Source: Mycolicibacterium neoaurum
Lineage (GTDB): Bacteria > Actinomycetota > Actinomycetes > Mycobacteriales > Mycobacteriaceae
Assembly (NCBI RefSeq): GCF_036946495.1
Contig: NZ_JAQIIX010000001.1
Location: 496,001-560,000, forward strand
Length of the DNA stretch: 64,000 bases
Direction: 5' to 3'
Shown: positions 24,888 to 34,558 of the stretch, in pieces
How positions within the stretch are numbered: position 1 is the first letter of the stretch
How the letters are laid out: each line of letters begins with the position of its first letter
Position numbers and translations under genes: made by a program
Notes under the pieces: generated by a model
The model's database searches: none
What the model was told of the DNA's origin: nothing
Seen by the model: only the letters and a program-made list of their open reading frames with translations

Positions 24888-26162
24888 ATGACCGACACCG
24901 CCCACGCCCGGCAGCCCGACCTTCCACCCGGTTTTGATTTCACCGATCCGGACATCTACGCCCACCGGCTGCCCATCGAGGAGTTCGCCGAGATGAGGCG
25001 GGTCGCGCCGATCTGGTGGAACGAGCAGCCCGCCGGCGTCGGCGGCTTCGGCGACGGCGGGTACTGGGTCGTCACCAAGCACAAGGACGTCAAGGAGGTC
25101 TCCCGGCGTAGCGATGTCTTCTCCAGCCTTGAGAAGACCGCGCTGCCGCGTTACGCCGACGGCACCGTCCGGGACCAGATCGACACCGGCAAGTTCGTCC
25201 TGTTGAACATGGACGCTCCCCATCACACCCACCTGCGCAAGATCATCTCCCGCGCCTTCACCCCGCGCGCCATCGAACTTCTGCGCGCAGACCTCGCCGA
25301 ACGCGCCCGTGATATCGCTGCCAGGGCGGCCGCCGCAGGCTCGGGTGACTTCGTCGAGCAGGTGTCGTGCGAACTACCGCTGCAGGCCATCGCCGGGCTG
25401 ATGGGTGTTCCGCAAGAAGACCGGATGAAACTGTTCCATTGGTCCAACCAGATGGTCGGCGACATGGACCCGGAGTTCGCCGGCAACGACGCCATCAGCG
25501 CATCGGTCGAGCTGATCACCTACGGCATGAAGTTGGCCGCCGAGCGGGCCGACTCCCCCGGCGAGGATCTGGTCACCAAACTGGTACAGGCCGATGTCGA
25601 GGGCCACAAACTCTCCGACGACGAGCTCGGGTTCTTCGTGGTGCTGCTCGCCGTCGCGGGTAACGAGACGACGCGCAACTCGATCACCCAGGGGATGATG
25701 GCGTTCACCGATTTCCCGGATCAATGGGAACTGTTCAAACGAGACCGGCCATCGACGACGGCCGACGAGATCGTCCGGTGGGCCACCCCCGTGACATCGT
25801 TTCAACGAACCGCCCTGGCCGATACCGAACTGTCCGGGGTGTCGATCAAGAAGGGTCAGCGCGTGGTGATGATGTACCGCGCGGCCAATTTCGACGAGGA
25901 CGTCTTCGAGGATCCGTACACGTTCAACATCTTGCGGGACCCGAACCCCCATGTCGGCTTCGGTGGCACCGGGGCGCACTACTGCGTCGGCACCAGCCTG
26001 GCCCGGATGACCATCGATCTGATGTTCAACGCCATCGCCGATGCGATGCCCGACATCACCTCGTTGGCTCAACCCGAACGATTGCGTTCAGGATGGCTCA
26101 ACGGCATCAAACACTGGCAGGTCGACTATGTGGGAGCCTCGAAACAGGCTGTGCACCAGTGA
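24888..26162 (+). CDS. cyp125: Cytochrome P450, CYP125 family (steroid C26/27 hydroxylase)
   Basis: 424 residues. Heme ligand is Cys366 in FGGTGAHYCVG, the I-helix reads AVAGNETTRNSITQGMMAF, and the ExxR is EIVRWATPV. Long stretches (LPPGFDFTDPDIYAHRLP, FVEQVSCELPLQAIAGLMG, RSGWLNGIKHWQVDY) match remembered M. tuberculosis CYP125A1, which oxidises the cholesterol side chain at C26/27 as the entry step to beta-oxidation. GAGGAG precedes the ATG. A weak KstR-like element (AACAGGTT core, outer T/A missing) lies at 24767-24780, about 107 bases upstream. The rest of the sterol ring and side-chain genes are not nearby. Confidence 0.92.
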   Translation: MTDTAHARQPDLPPGFDFTDPDIYAHRLPIEEFAEMRRVAPIWWNEQPAGVGGFGDGGYWVVTKHKDVKEVSRRSDVFSSLEKTALPRYADGTVRDQIDTGKFVLLNMDAPHHTHLRKIISRAFTPRAIELLRADLAERARDIAARAAAAGSGDFVEQVSCELPLQAIAGLMGVPQEDRMKLFHWSNQMVGDMDPEFAGNDAISASVELITYGMKLAAERADSPGEDLVTKLVQADVEGHKLSDDELGFFVVLLAVAGNETTRNSITQGMMAFTDFPDQWELFKRDRPSTTADEIVRWATPVTSFQRTALADTELSGVSIKKGQRVVMMYRAANFDEDVFEDPYTFNILRDPNPHVGFGGTGAHYCVGTSLARMTIDLMFNAIADAMPDITSLAQPERLRSGWLNGIKHWQVDYVGASKQAVHQ

Positions 26163-26457
26163 TTGCGGACTCGGGGTAGTCCAGGATCGAACGCCAGTAG
26201 CCCTCGTCGATCTCGGCACCCCGGCGAAGCACCAGTGCGAGTCCGGTCGCCATCGCGATGCCGAGCAGTCCCAGCCACAACCCGGCCAGTGCGATCAGCA
26301 CCCACAGTGCGGCCGTCAGCGCCGGCCACGGTGACATGATGGCGAGCACCGGCGCGAAGAAGAAGCCGGTGCCGATGTACCAGGACGACCCCGCCCGGTC
26401 GCACCGCAACACCGTTGCCAACCATCGCGGAACCCGCGGATCCGTTCGTGTGCTCAT
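26107..26457 (-). CDS. Small two-helix membrane protein
   Basis: 116 residues. Two or three closely packed hydrophobic segments (WYIGTGFFFAPVLAIM and ALWVLIALAGLWLGLLGIAM) are followed by a cytoplasmic tail with GAEIDEGYWRSILDYPES. Start ATG at 26457 is preferred over upstream in-frame codons because similarity to a soluble leader ends there. The gene's 3' end overlaps the last 56 bases of cyp125 on the other strand. I do not recognise the family; it may be a mycobacterial membrane protein of unknown role. Confidence 0.6.
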   Translation of the reverse strand: MSTRTDPRVPRWLATVLRCDRAGSSWYIGTGFFFAPVLAIMSPWPALTAALWVLIALAGLWLGLLGIAMATGLALVLRRGAEIDEGYWRSILDYPESAITGAQPVSRLPHSRPASV

Positions 26458-26543
26458 ACCGCCACGGTGCTCGCCACACGGAGGCCACGCAATTACCGCC
26501 GAGGTAATGGAATCTGGTCCGATTCTGGCCGACACTGGCTCAG

Positions 26544-27320
26544 ATGACCGGTGTCGAACTTCAGAATCCACCGTTCGGTGCGCTCATGAAAGCTTGGCGT
26601 AAGCGTCGGCGCCTGAGTCAGCTCGACCTGGCCTCCGAGGCCGATGTCTCGGCGCGCCACCTCAGCTTCATCGAGACCGGGCGCGCGGTGCCGAGCCGGG
26701 CGATGGTGCTGCGGCTGGCCCACGCTCTGGGTGTTCCCGCCCGCGAACAGAATCACTTGCTGTTGGCCGCGGGCCTGGCGCCGGCGTACTCCGAGCGTGA
26801 TCTCGGCGATCCTGGGATGTCCGCGGTGCGCAGCGGCGTGGAGCGGGTTCTCAACGCCTACAACCCGTTCCCGTGCCTGGCCGTCGACCGGTACTGGAAT
26901 GTGCTGCAGACCAACAGCGGTGCGGCGATCCTGCTCGACGGGATCGCTGCCCACCTTCTCGCCGTGCCCAATGCGCTGCGCATCGCCTTGCATCCCGACG
27001 GCCTGGCACCGCGCATCCGCAATCTCGCGCAGTGGCGCCACCACGTGATCGGCAGGTTGCGCCGGGAAGCAGCACTGAGCGGATCGGCACGGTCGGCAGC
27101 GCTGCTCACCGAGATCGAGTCCTATCCGGGCGGACAGGACGAGTTCATCGACCTCGGTGGCGTGGCGGTGCCGCTGGAACTCACCGGCACCGACGGGAGC
27201 GTGCTGACCTTCCTGAGCACGGTCACCACCTTCGGTACCGCGCTGGACCTCACCGCGGCCGAACTCAGCATCGAGGCGTTCCTGCCGGCCGACGACGCGA
27301 CGGCCGCGGCGCTGCGCTGA
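26544..27320 (+). CDS. XRE/MmyB-type transcriptional regulator
   Basis: 258 residues. The N-terminal HTH is LMKAWRKRRRLSQLDLASEA followed by DVSARHLSFIETGRAVPSR. The C-terminal MmyB-like ligand domain follows, with YNPFPCLAVDRYWNVLQTN, where members of this fold bind a fatty-acid-like ligand. The protein ends LTAAELSIEAFLPAD, typical of the family. These regulators usually control a neighbouring oxidoreductase or hydrolase; none is clearly paired here. It is divergent from the small membrane protein, and a hairpin separates it from the convergent Pro/Gly-rich gene. Confidence 0.85.
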   Translation: MTGVELQNPPFGALMKAWRKRRRLSQLDLASEADVSARHLSFIETGRAVPSRAMVLRLAHALGVPAREQNHLLLAAGLAPAYSERDLGDPGMSAVRSGVERVLNAYNPFPCLAVDRYWNVLQTNSGAAILLDGIAAHLLAVPNALRIALHPDGLAPRIRNLAQWRHHVIGRLRREAALSGSARSAALLTEIESYPGGQDEFIDLGGVAVPLELTGTDGSVLTFLSTVTTFGTALDLTAAELSIEAFLPADDATAAALR

Positions 27321-27347
27321 ATCCCGGCGACTGCTGCCCTCCGGGAT
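27321..27347. terminator. Hairpin between convergent genes, likely bidirectional terminator
   Basis: ATCCCGG-n13-CCGGGAT, starting right after the MmyB-type stop and ending 3 bases before the stop of the opposing gene. Confidence 0.5.
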
Positions 27348-27349
27348 GA

Positions 27350-27952
27350 TCAGCCCGCGGGGCGCTCCGCGGGCAGCGGCGGCGTCTCGCCGGCGGGCGG
27401 GGCAGGCGGGGCGGGCCTGGGTCCCGCCGGATCGCCGTCAGCAGGCGGGACAGGCCCGGGCGGCGGGCCGGCGGGTCCACGATCACCGGGGCCGGCGTTC
27501 GGTCCTGCCGGCCCCGGTCCCGGGGCGCCCGGTCCTTGCGGGCCGGGACCGTGCGCGCCGGGACCGTGGCCACCGGGGGCGGGCACACCGGGTCCACCGT
27601 CGGCCGGGCCCGGCGGCATCGGTGGACGCGGGGCAAATACACCTGGCCCGCCCGGCCCCTCCGGTCCTTGACCGGGTGCCGGCGGGCGAGCGAAACCGCC
27701 GGGTTCCGATGTGCTGCCCACGGTCAACGAGACCATGGGGTGCGCGTCGACGGCGACACCGCCCAGGAACCCGACCAGCAGGCCGGCTGCCGCGGTGGCC
27801 ACCGCCACCCCGACCTGATGACGGCGCGCCGGACGTTGTCCGGCGACCTCGGGCTCCTGGGCGGACACCTCCTGGTAGGCCACCGGCGTGGTGATCTCCG
27901 ACGAGCTCACAGGTTCGTCGGAATCCGGTTGACTGCGTTGATCATTCGACAT
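27350..27952 (-). CDS. Membrane-anchored Pro/Gly-rich protein divergent from a two-component system
   Basis: 200 residues. A hydrophilic N-terminal region of about 45 residues (rich in Ser, Glu, Gln) is followed by one membrane helix, VGVAVATAAAGLLVGFLGGV, then an external tail. The tail has a short ordered start (PMVSLTVGSTSEPGGFARPP) and about 110 residues of Pro/Gly/Ala with repeated GPGAPGPGP units. It faces away from the response regulator gene across a region with two inverted direct-repeat sites, so it is probably a target of that two-component system. The sensor kinase's own external loop is also proline-rich. The function is unknown; a periplasmic or cell-wall role is likely. Confidence 0.65.
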   Translation of the reverse strand: MSNDQRSQPDSDEPVSSSEITTPVAYQEVSAQEPEVAGQRPARRHQVGVAVATAAAGLLVGFLGGVAVDAHPMVSLTVGSTSEPGGFARPPAPGQGPEGPGGPGVFAPRPPMPPGPADGGPGVPAPGGHGPGAHGPGPQGPGAPGPGPAGPNAGPGDRGPAGPPPGPVPPADGDPAGPRPAPPAPPAGETPPLPAERPAG

Positions 27953-28004
27953 TGTCGCTCCTCGCGTGGTGAATGCTGACGAGAACCGACGCTAAGCGGC
28001 TGTT

Positions 28005-28058
28005 CTGAAGCGAACCTGAAGGCGGGCGCCTGATCGGCGATCTTCAGATTCGCTTCAG
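28005..28058. promoter_or_regulatory. Candidate response-regulator binding sites in the divergent promoter
   Basis: CTGAAG-n5-CTGAAG at 28005-28021 and its inverse CTTCAG-n5-CTTCAG at 28042-28058; the two 17-base elements are inverted copies with one mismatch. Hexamer direct repeats with an 11-base period are what OmpR/PhoB-type regulators bind as head-to-tail dimers. They lie between the Pro/Gly-rich gene and the regulator gene. Confidence 0.7.
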
Positions 28059-28081
28059 CCTGCGAACGTCACAATGGACGG

Positions 28082-28773
<692 letters not shown>

Positions 28774-28777
<4 letters not shown>

Positions 28778-30216
28778 GCACATCTACTCCGTCGCTGACC
28801 CGCCGGACGATCGTCGCCGTGTTGATCGTGCTCACGGTCCTGCTGGCGCTGCTCGGTGTGACGATCGACTCGGTGGTCGGCGCCCAGGCCAGAAACGACC
28901 TGCACGACCGACTCATGTCCGCAGTCGCACGTGCCGATTCGCTCGCCGCCCAGGGCGCGTCGCCGCAACGCCTGGTCGCCGAGACCGGCGGTGGCGGGAT
29001 CCGCACCCGCCTGGTCACCGCCACCGGGACGTCCTACGGCGACCCCTTCGTGACGGCCGGTCCGACATCCGACGCGGGTCCGCCACCACCGCCCCACCCG
29101 CCCGGGCCGGGCGGGCCACCGGACCCCGGTCCGAGGCACCGTCCCCCACCCCCGCCGCCGGTCGGAACCACCGCGACGGTCATCGACCACCCGCTTCCCG
29201 GCGGTGACCGACTGGTCCTGCTTGCCGACACCACGGCGACCACCGCGCTGCTGCAACAGCTGCGCATCATCCTCGTGCTGTCCAGCCTTGGCGTTCTGGT
29301 GGTCGCCGCGATCAGTGTGGCCGTTGTGGTGCGCGCCACGATGTCTACCCTTCGTCGATTGACCGCGGTGGCTGAGGGCATCGCCGCCGGCGATCGGGGC
29401 ACACGGCTGGCACCGGATCGTCCGGGCACCGAACTGGGCAGGGCAGCAACCGCGTTCGACACGATGGTGGATTCGCTGGAGACCTCCGAACGGCGTGCGC
29501 AGGCCGCAGCGGCAGAAGCGGAGCGCGCAGATGCCGCGACCCGGCAGTTCCTGGCCGACGCCGCCCACGAGCTGCGCACGCCGATCGCCGGCATCCACGC
29601 GGGAGCTCAACAGATCCTGGCGGCCGCACTCCAAGACATCGACAATCCAGCGGCCGCCGCCCAACAGCATCGGGCCGAACTGGTGCTGACCGAGGCACGG
29701 CGGGCCGGACGACTGGTATCCGACATGCTCGATCTGAGCAGGATCGACGCAGACCCCCGACTGGATGTTCAACCTTGCGACATCGTCGAACTGGCGGACA
29801 ACGAGCGACGTCGAATAGCGATGCTGGCGCCGTCGGTGACCGTGACGATGAACGCACCGGACGCATTGCCCGCTGTCGTCGACCCGATCCGGATCCAGCA
29901 GATCCTCACCAACCTGGGCGACAACGCGCGCAGGCACACACCGGCCGACGGATCGATCGCCATCGACGTCGCCGGTCACGGCGAGATGGCCACCGTGACC
30001 ATCACCGACACCGGACCAGGGGTGCCGCCCGATCAGCGCGAGCGGATCTTCGACCGACTCGTCCGACTCGATCAGTCGCGAGCCCGCGATCAGGGCGGCG
30101 CCGGTCTGGGGCTACCGATCGCCCGGGCACTTGCCCGCGCCCACGGCGGTGACCTCGTCTGCGTCGACCATCCGTCGGGGGCGCGCTTCACCGTGACGCT
30201 GCCGACGCGCCGGTAG
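28774..30216 (+). CDS. Sensor histidine kinase with a proline-rich extracytoplasmic loop
   Basis: 480 residues. TM1 is about residues 12-35 and TM2 about 164-187. The extracytoplasmic sensor segment between them contains a Pro/Gly/His run at residues 102-129, unusual for a ligand-binding loop. A HAMP-like region (MSTLRRLTAVAEGIAAGDRG) follows, then the dimerisation domain with His265 in ADAAHELRTPIAG. The ATPase domain has NLGDNARRHTP (N box), DTGPGVPP (G1), and GGAGLGLPIARALA (G2). All catalytic motifs are intact. It is co-transcribed with the response regulator. The stimulus is unknown; the proline-rich loop may sit in the cell wall or touch the adjacent Pro/Gly-rich protein. Confidence 0.92.
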
Positions 30217-30286
30217 AGACCAAGCTTCGAACTCCGCCGGCGGGGTACTCCGCGGATCTATTGTCACCGACGCGGAGGATTCGCCC

Positions 30287-31111
30287 ATGAGCCCGACCAG
30301 CCAGCGCGAGTTGGGCAGCTCCGGTAGCCCGATCGAGGACGAACTCGAAGACGCCTTCAACAGGATGGTCGACGAGGGCACCCAGCGCCTGCACCGCAGC
30401 CCGCGGGAAGTGCTGGTGACCGGATTCTTCGGCGGCACCGAGGTGGCGATGGGCGTACTGGCCTACCTGTCGGTGCTCGCCGCCACCGGTAACCAACTGC
30501 TCGCCGGCGTGGCTTTTTCCATCGGCTTCCTGGCGTTGCTACTCGGCCGCAGTGAGCTGTTCACCGAAGGCTTCCTCATTCCCATCACCACGGTGGCCGC
30601 CAAACGGGCGGGTATCGGTCAGCTGTTCGCGTTCTGGAGCGGCACCCTGGTGGCGAACCTGGCCGGCGGCTGGGTGCTGATGTGGTTGATCATGTTGGGA
30701 TTTCCCAAGTTGCACGAACAGACCATCGAGTCCGCCGAACATTTCGTCACCGCCCCGCTTTCCACTGAGACGGTTGTCCTGTCACTTCTCGGCGGCATGG
30801 CCATCACGCTGATGACCCGCATGCAGCACGGCACCGACTCGGTATTCGGCAAGATCGCCGCCGCGGTGGCGGGTGCTTTCCTGCTGGCGGGCCTGCAGAT
30901 GTTCCACTCGATCTTGGACTCGCTGCTGATCTTTGGCGCCCTTGCCACCGGACAGGCACCGTTCGGATATCTGGACTGGCTCGGCTGGTTCGGCTATGTG
31001 GTGGTCGGCAACATCATCGGCGGATTGGGATTGGTGACGCTGCTGCGACTGCTGCGCAGCAAGGACCGCATCAAAGAGGAGCGTACCGAGGCCGAGGCCG
31101 ACGAAGACTGA
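30287..31111 (+). CDS. Formate/nitrite transporter (FNT) family channel
   Basis: 274 residues. About six hydrophobic segments with the family pattern: GFFGGTEVAMGVLAYLS, FLALLLGRSELFTEGFLIPI (FNT signature region), FWSGTLVANLAGGWVLM and MQHGTDSVFGKIAA. An acidic cytosolic N-terminus and a charged C-terminus (KDRIKEERTEAEADED) flank it. FNT pentamers pass formate, nitrite, hydrosulfide or lactate; the exact anion cannot be read. It follows the two-component genes by 70 bases and could be part of their response, and it is convergent with the BtuF-like gene. Confidence 0.88.
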   Translation: MSPTSQRELGSSGSPIEDELEDAFNRMVDEGTQRLHRSPREVLVTGFFGGTEVAMGVLAYLSVLAATGNQLLAGVAFSIGFLALLLGRSELFTEGFLIPITTVAAKRAGIGQLFAFWSGTLVANLAGGWVLMWLIMLGFPKLHEQTIESAEHFVTAPLSTETVVLSLLGGMAITLMTRMQHGTDSVFGKIAAAVAGAFLLAGLQMFHSILDSLLIFGALATGQAPFGYLDWLGWFGYVVVGNIIGGLGLVTLLRLLRSKDRIKEERTEAEADED

Positions 31112-31129
31112 TCCGCCGACTGATCCTGT

Positions 31130-32224
31130 TCACTTCACGAGCCAGTCGTTCCCGGCCAGCTTGAGCCGGGCGACGTCGAGTGCGGGCGTGATGTCGGATT
31201 GCGGTGCCAATCCGTGTCGTTCGAGGACGTGACGCATGGTCTCGGCTGCATCGATGTTGAGCGGACTGGAAACCCACATGGCATATGGAAGATTCACGTA
31301 ACGACTTTCCTTTACTGCTCTGAGATTTCGACTGGCAGGGTTGTTGCTAAGGACAGCTATCTTTTCTTCCACGGTCTGGCCCGGATAGTCGACAAAGACG
31401 ATGAGATCCGGATCTGCGGCGGCAAGACGCTCCCAGCTCACCGTCGTCCAGGTGTCACGGACATCTTCGGTGGCGTTGCGGGCGCCAGCGGCGTCGATGA
31501 TGCCCTGTGGCCCACCGAAGGCTCCGGATGAGAAGATGGTGTCGGTTCCACTGTCGAATACGAAGATGGTGGGCTTGCGCTCGGGTTGTGGCGCAGCACG
31601 GAGGGCTTCCAGTCTTGCTGAGACAGCGTCGGCCGCACGAGCTCCGACTTCAGCGTTTCCCGTGATTGTGCCGATGTTCCGCAGGTCGGTATCGAGTGCG
31701 GCCCACGGGTCCATGGTGCCCCGGGTCGGTTGTCCCGCAACCTGCAAACAAGCCTCGGACAGCTGATAGACCGAGATACCGTGCGATGCGAGAATCTCGG
31801 GAGTGATGCCCCGCTCCTCACCCATACCGTAGTTGTATCCGGCGAAAAGCACCTGCGGACGGGCTCCGACAATGTTCTCCAGAGACGGCCGCTCCGGCGT
31901 CACCTGATTCAGACCATCGACTTCGGCACCGAATTTCAGTCGGAGCACGTCGGTATCGCGCGCCATGGAGCTGACAGCGATAATCTCCTGACGTGCGCCG
32001 GCAGCCAGCGCAATCGCGATCATTCCGCCGTCATTGACGAACAACCGGTCCAGCGGCTGTTCGTACGTGGCATCCACGCCGCAGTTCTTCACCGTGACGC
32101 TCTCAGGTGCCGCGGATGAGTCAGCCTTCGAAGTGCACGCCGTGGCGGCACCGAACAGGGCGACCGCGACTGCCAGTCGGGCGACCCGGCGTGCATGTTG
32201 TCTTGCCGAATGCTTCTGTGCCAC
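31130..32224 (-). CDS. btuF: Cobalamin-type ABC importer substrate-binding lipoprotein (BtuF/FhuD-like)
   Basis: 364 residues. Signal: basic N-terminus, hydrophobic LAVAVALFGA, lipobox ATAC (Cys30). The mature chain shows the class-III binding fold with VNDGGMIAIALAAGARQEII, DPDLIVFVDYPGQ and VKESRYVNLPYAMW. The GTG start at 32224 has AAGGA upstream. It is the last gene of a permease-ATPase-binding protein operon headed by a cobalamin riboswitch, which sets the ligand as a corrinoid; by sequence alone siderophore could not be excluded. The gene is visibly less GC-rich than its neighbours (runs such as tttcctttactgctctgag). Confidence 0.75.
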   Translation of the reverse strand: MAQKHSARQHARRVARLAVAVALFGAATACTSKADSSAAPESVTVKNCGVDATYEQPLDRLFVNDGGMIAIALAAGARQEIIAVSSMARDTDVLRLKFGAEVDGLNQVTPERPSLENIVGARPQVLFAGYNYGMGEERGITPEILASHGISVYQLSEACLQVAGQPTRGTMDPWAALDTDLRNIGTITGNAEVGARAADAVSARLEALRAAPQPERKPTIFVFDSGTDTIFSSGAFGGPQGIIDAAGARNATEDVRDTWTTVSWERLAAADPDLIVFVDYPGQTVEEKIAVLSNNPASRNLRAVKESRYVNLPYAMWVSSPLNIDAAETMRHVLERHGLAPQSDITPALDVARLKLAGNDWLVK

Positions 32225-32239
32225 TTGGGATATTCCTTT

Positions 32240-33058
32240 TCATGAGTGGGGTGCCGGATCGGCATGTGTGAGAAGTAGGTGCGGGCGACCCGTGGCCGGG
32301 TGAACGACCACGTCACCGGCAACGCCGAACACCCGCTGCAGCAACGACGATGTCAGTACCTCGACGGGTGGCCCATGGGCGTACATTTCGCCGTCGGCGA
32401 TTACGGCCACGATGTCGAAATGCCGGAACACCAAGTCGAGATCATGCATGGCGGCAATGACGGTGCATCCGAGATCGTCGAGAATGCGCATCAATCTCAG
32501 TCGCCACGCCGCGTCGAGATGGTTGGTGGGCTCGTCGAGGACGAGTGCGCAGGTCTGTTGAGACAAGGCTCGGGCGAGCACCACGCGGTGTCGTTCACCT
32601 CCGGAGAGGTGCACGCACGATCGATCGCCCCTTCCGAGTAACCCGAAAGCGCGCAGGGCGTCGTCGATGACGTCCCGCTCTCCGATGGTCGCTCGAGACC
32701 ACGGACTGCGATATGGGACACGGCCGAGCCCTACCGCTTCGAAGACGGTCAACTCCGCCGATGGCTGTTCCTCCTGACCGACGAAGGCAATGGTCCTTGC
32801 ACGCTGTCGGGCCGGCATCCGGTAAAGGTCATCACCGTCGACCTGGATCGTCCCTGATGCCGGAGCCTGCAGACCAGCCATGGCACGTAGCAGGGTAGTT
32901 TTGCCCGCACCGTTGGGGCCGACGATCGCCAACCGGTTGCCCGCAGGCACTTTCAGATCGATGCCGGCAACCACCGTCCTGCGGCCGCGGCGACAGGTCA
33001 CGCCGTGGGCCGCCAGCGACACGGCTGCCCGCACCGGCTCGAGACACGTTCGACTCAT
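32240..33058 (-). CDS. btuD: ABC importer ATPase (BtuD/FepC-like)
   Basis: 272 residues. Walker A GPNGAGKTT, Q-loop VGQEEQPSAELTV, signature LSGGERHRVVLARALSQQ, Walker B ALVLDEPTNHLD, and the H-loop AAMHDLD. This is the FepC/BtuD class that drives iron-siderophore, heme or cobalamin import. The start at 33058 (MSRTCLEP) overlaps the permease stop as ATGA; a longer in-frame leader to 33190 would lie inside the permease and is not used. It is followed after 15 bases by the binding protein. Substrate assignment rests on the riboswitch. Confidence 0.85.
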   Translation of the reverse strand: MSRTCLEPVRAAVSLAAHGVTCRRGRRTVVAGIDLKVPAGNRLAIVGPNGAGKTTLLRAMAGLQAPASGTIQVDGDDLYRMPARQRARTIAFVGQEEQPSAELTVFEAVGLGRVPYRSPWSRATIGERDVIDDALRAFGLLGRGDRSCVHLSGGERHRVVLARALSQQTCALVLDEPTNHLDAAWRLRLMRILDDLGCTVIAAMHDLDLVFRHFDIVAVIADGEMYAHGPPVEVLTSSLLQRVFGVAGDVVVHPATGRPHLLLTHADPAPHS

Positions 33059-34137
33059 GGACTGCCGCCGAACTCGTAGCGCCGTCGGCCCATCAAATAC
33101 AGGAACACCGGCGCTCCAACGAGACCGGTGATTATGCCCAACGGCATTTCGCGGGGCGCAGCAACCTCGCGTGATATCACGTCCACCCACACCATGAAGA
33201 GCGATCCACCGCAGACCGCAACCGGGAGCGCGGCGCGGTGGGTGGCCCCTACCACCATCCGTGCCGCGTGCGGAACGACGAGACCGACGAACCCGATGCC
33301 ACCGGATACCGACACCACGACACCGACGAGCACCGCTTGCACCGCGAACAGCGCATTGCGCAACACGCGCAGCGGGACACCGAGCGATACCGCCGTGTCG
33401 GCGCCGGCGGCATACGCATCCAGCCAGGAATGGATCAGCATGGCGGCCGCGAACGACGCCAGTACCACGGCGGCAGTGAGGAATACCTTGACCCAGGTGG
33501 CACCGGCGACGCTTCCGAGCAACCAGAACATCACGCTTTCTGCCGCGTGTGGATCACCGGCGGTGAAGACCAGGAGTGACGACAGCGCCATGAAAGCGGA
33601 CGACAGAACCACTCCGGACAGGATGAGACGCAGGGCGGTAAGACCACCCTGGGCACGTGCGACCGCGTACACGGTCAGTGTCGCGACCAACGATCCGATC
33701 AGTGCGGCCCCGGACAGTGCCCACACCCCGAACGCGGAGAGCATGCCAAGGGTGATCACCGACGTTGCCCCGACTGCCGCTCCCGCGGAAACGCCGAGGA
33801 GGTAGGGCTCGGCCAACGGGTTGCGGACCAGCGCCTGCATGAGTGCGCCGGCCAGCGCCAGACCCGCGCCGACCAGCGCTGCCAGTACCGAGCGTGGCAG
33901 CCTCAGATCCCAGATGATGACATCGAATCCGGTATCCCCTGGACTCCCGGTGAACCGGCCCAGCACAACGCGCCAGACATCGCCCAGCGGAATGTCCTCC
34001 GCGCCGAAGGCCACCGAGCCGACGATGCTCAGCACCGTGAGCGCCGCGAGCGCACCGGTCAACGCGGCGACCGGTAGCCGACGAACGGTGCCGGCTCGAA
34101 TCATGTCGTCGATGCGGGGTCTCTCACCGATAGTCAT
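33055..34137 (-). CDS. btuC: ABC importer permease (BtuC/FecCD-like)
   Basis: 360 residues, about ten membrane segments. Family strings are RLPRSVLAALVGAGLALAGA, MQALVRNPLAEPYLLGVSAG, ALMQ, GGIGFVGLVVPHAARMVVGA and a C-terminal GAPVFLYLMGRRR. This is the first gene of the importer operon. The leader between 34138 and about 34385 folds as a cobalamin riboswitch, so the permease's translation or transcription should drop when cobalamin is plentiful. The N-terminus is longer than in E. coli BtuC by about 20 charged residues. Confidence 0.88.
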   Translation of the reverse strand: MTIGERPRIDDMIRAGTVRRLPVAALTGALAALTVLSIVGSVAFGAEDIPLGDVWRVVLGRFTGSPGDTGFDVIIWDLRLPRSVLAALVGAGLALAGALMQALVRNPLAEPYLLGVSAGAAVGATSVITLGMLSAFGVWALSGAALIGSLVATLTVYAVARAQGGLTALRLILSGVVLSSAFMALSSLLVFTAGDPHAAESVMFWLLGSVAGATWVKVFLTAAVVLASFAAAMLIHSWLDAYAAGADTAVSLGVPLRVLRNALFAVQAVLVGVVVSVSGGIGFVGLVVPHAARMVVGATHRAALPVAVCGGSLFMVWVDVISREVAAPREMPLGIITGLVGAPVFLYLMGRRRYEFGGSP

Positions 34138-34194
34138 GGCGTAACGCTCGGCCGAGAACGCTGGGAGACGTCCGGGGTCGGGCGGTTAAGGACT

Positions 34195-34380
34195 ACCAAC
34201 AAGTCTTGCCTCGCTATGCCGGGGTATCTGAGCGCGAGATACACGGTGAAAACATCTGAGAGCGGCAGGTATCGGACTCGGGAGACCGTGCTCCCATACC
34301 GTTGCGCGACAGTCCCGGACTCGCACCGGGTTCCCTGACACCCGCACCGGGCGGATGTGACCGTTCTCAACCACGGAGGT
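34195..34380 (-). promoter_or_regulatory. Cobalamin riboswitch
   Basis: On the minus strand the leader reads GTCAGGGAACCCGGTGCGAG then TCCGGGACTGTCGCGCAACG, the conserved B12-box core (GGGAA...CCGGTGxxAxTCCGGxxCxGxCxCGC) seen in actinobacterial adenosylcobalamin aptamers. Paired arms CCCGG/CCGGG and flanking stems can be drawn. It lies 60 bases before the permease ATG at 34137. Boundaries are approximate. The rest of the 34138-34558 gap (34381-34558) holds the promoter region of the riboswitch transcript and of the FadR-type gene, and I see nothing else in it. Confidence 0.88.
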
Positions 34381-34558
34381 TAGCGCACATCCCCGGTGGG
34401 TGGGCGTCGCGGCGGCCGGCCATAGGGACCGGCGGCGCGGGCCCCACGCACTGGGCTCGACTGCGCCGAGACGAAACAGGTGGAGGCAGCGCTATCGAGA
34501 CCAGCCAACAGTGGTCTGACCACTTGACCTCTTACCAACTCGGTGCCATCCTCGTTGC

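Noticed and set aside
27350..27800. Gly/Pro-rich sequence resembling PE-PGRS or collagen-like gene
   Set aside because: No PE domain or Gly-Gly-Ala units; it has a clear membrane helix and belongs to a different type of protein.
34134..34370. Possible short minus-strand gene ahead of the permease
   Set aside because: It coincides with the cobalamin riboswitch; codons reflect structured RNA, and no ribosome site is seen.
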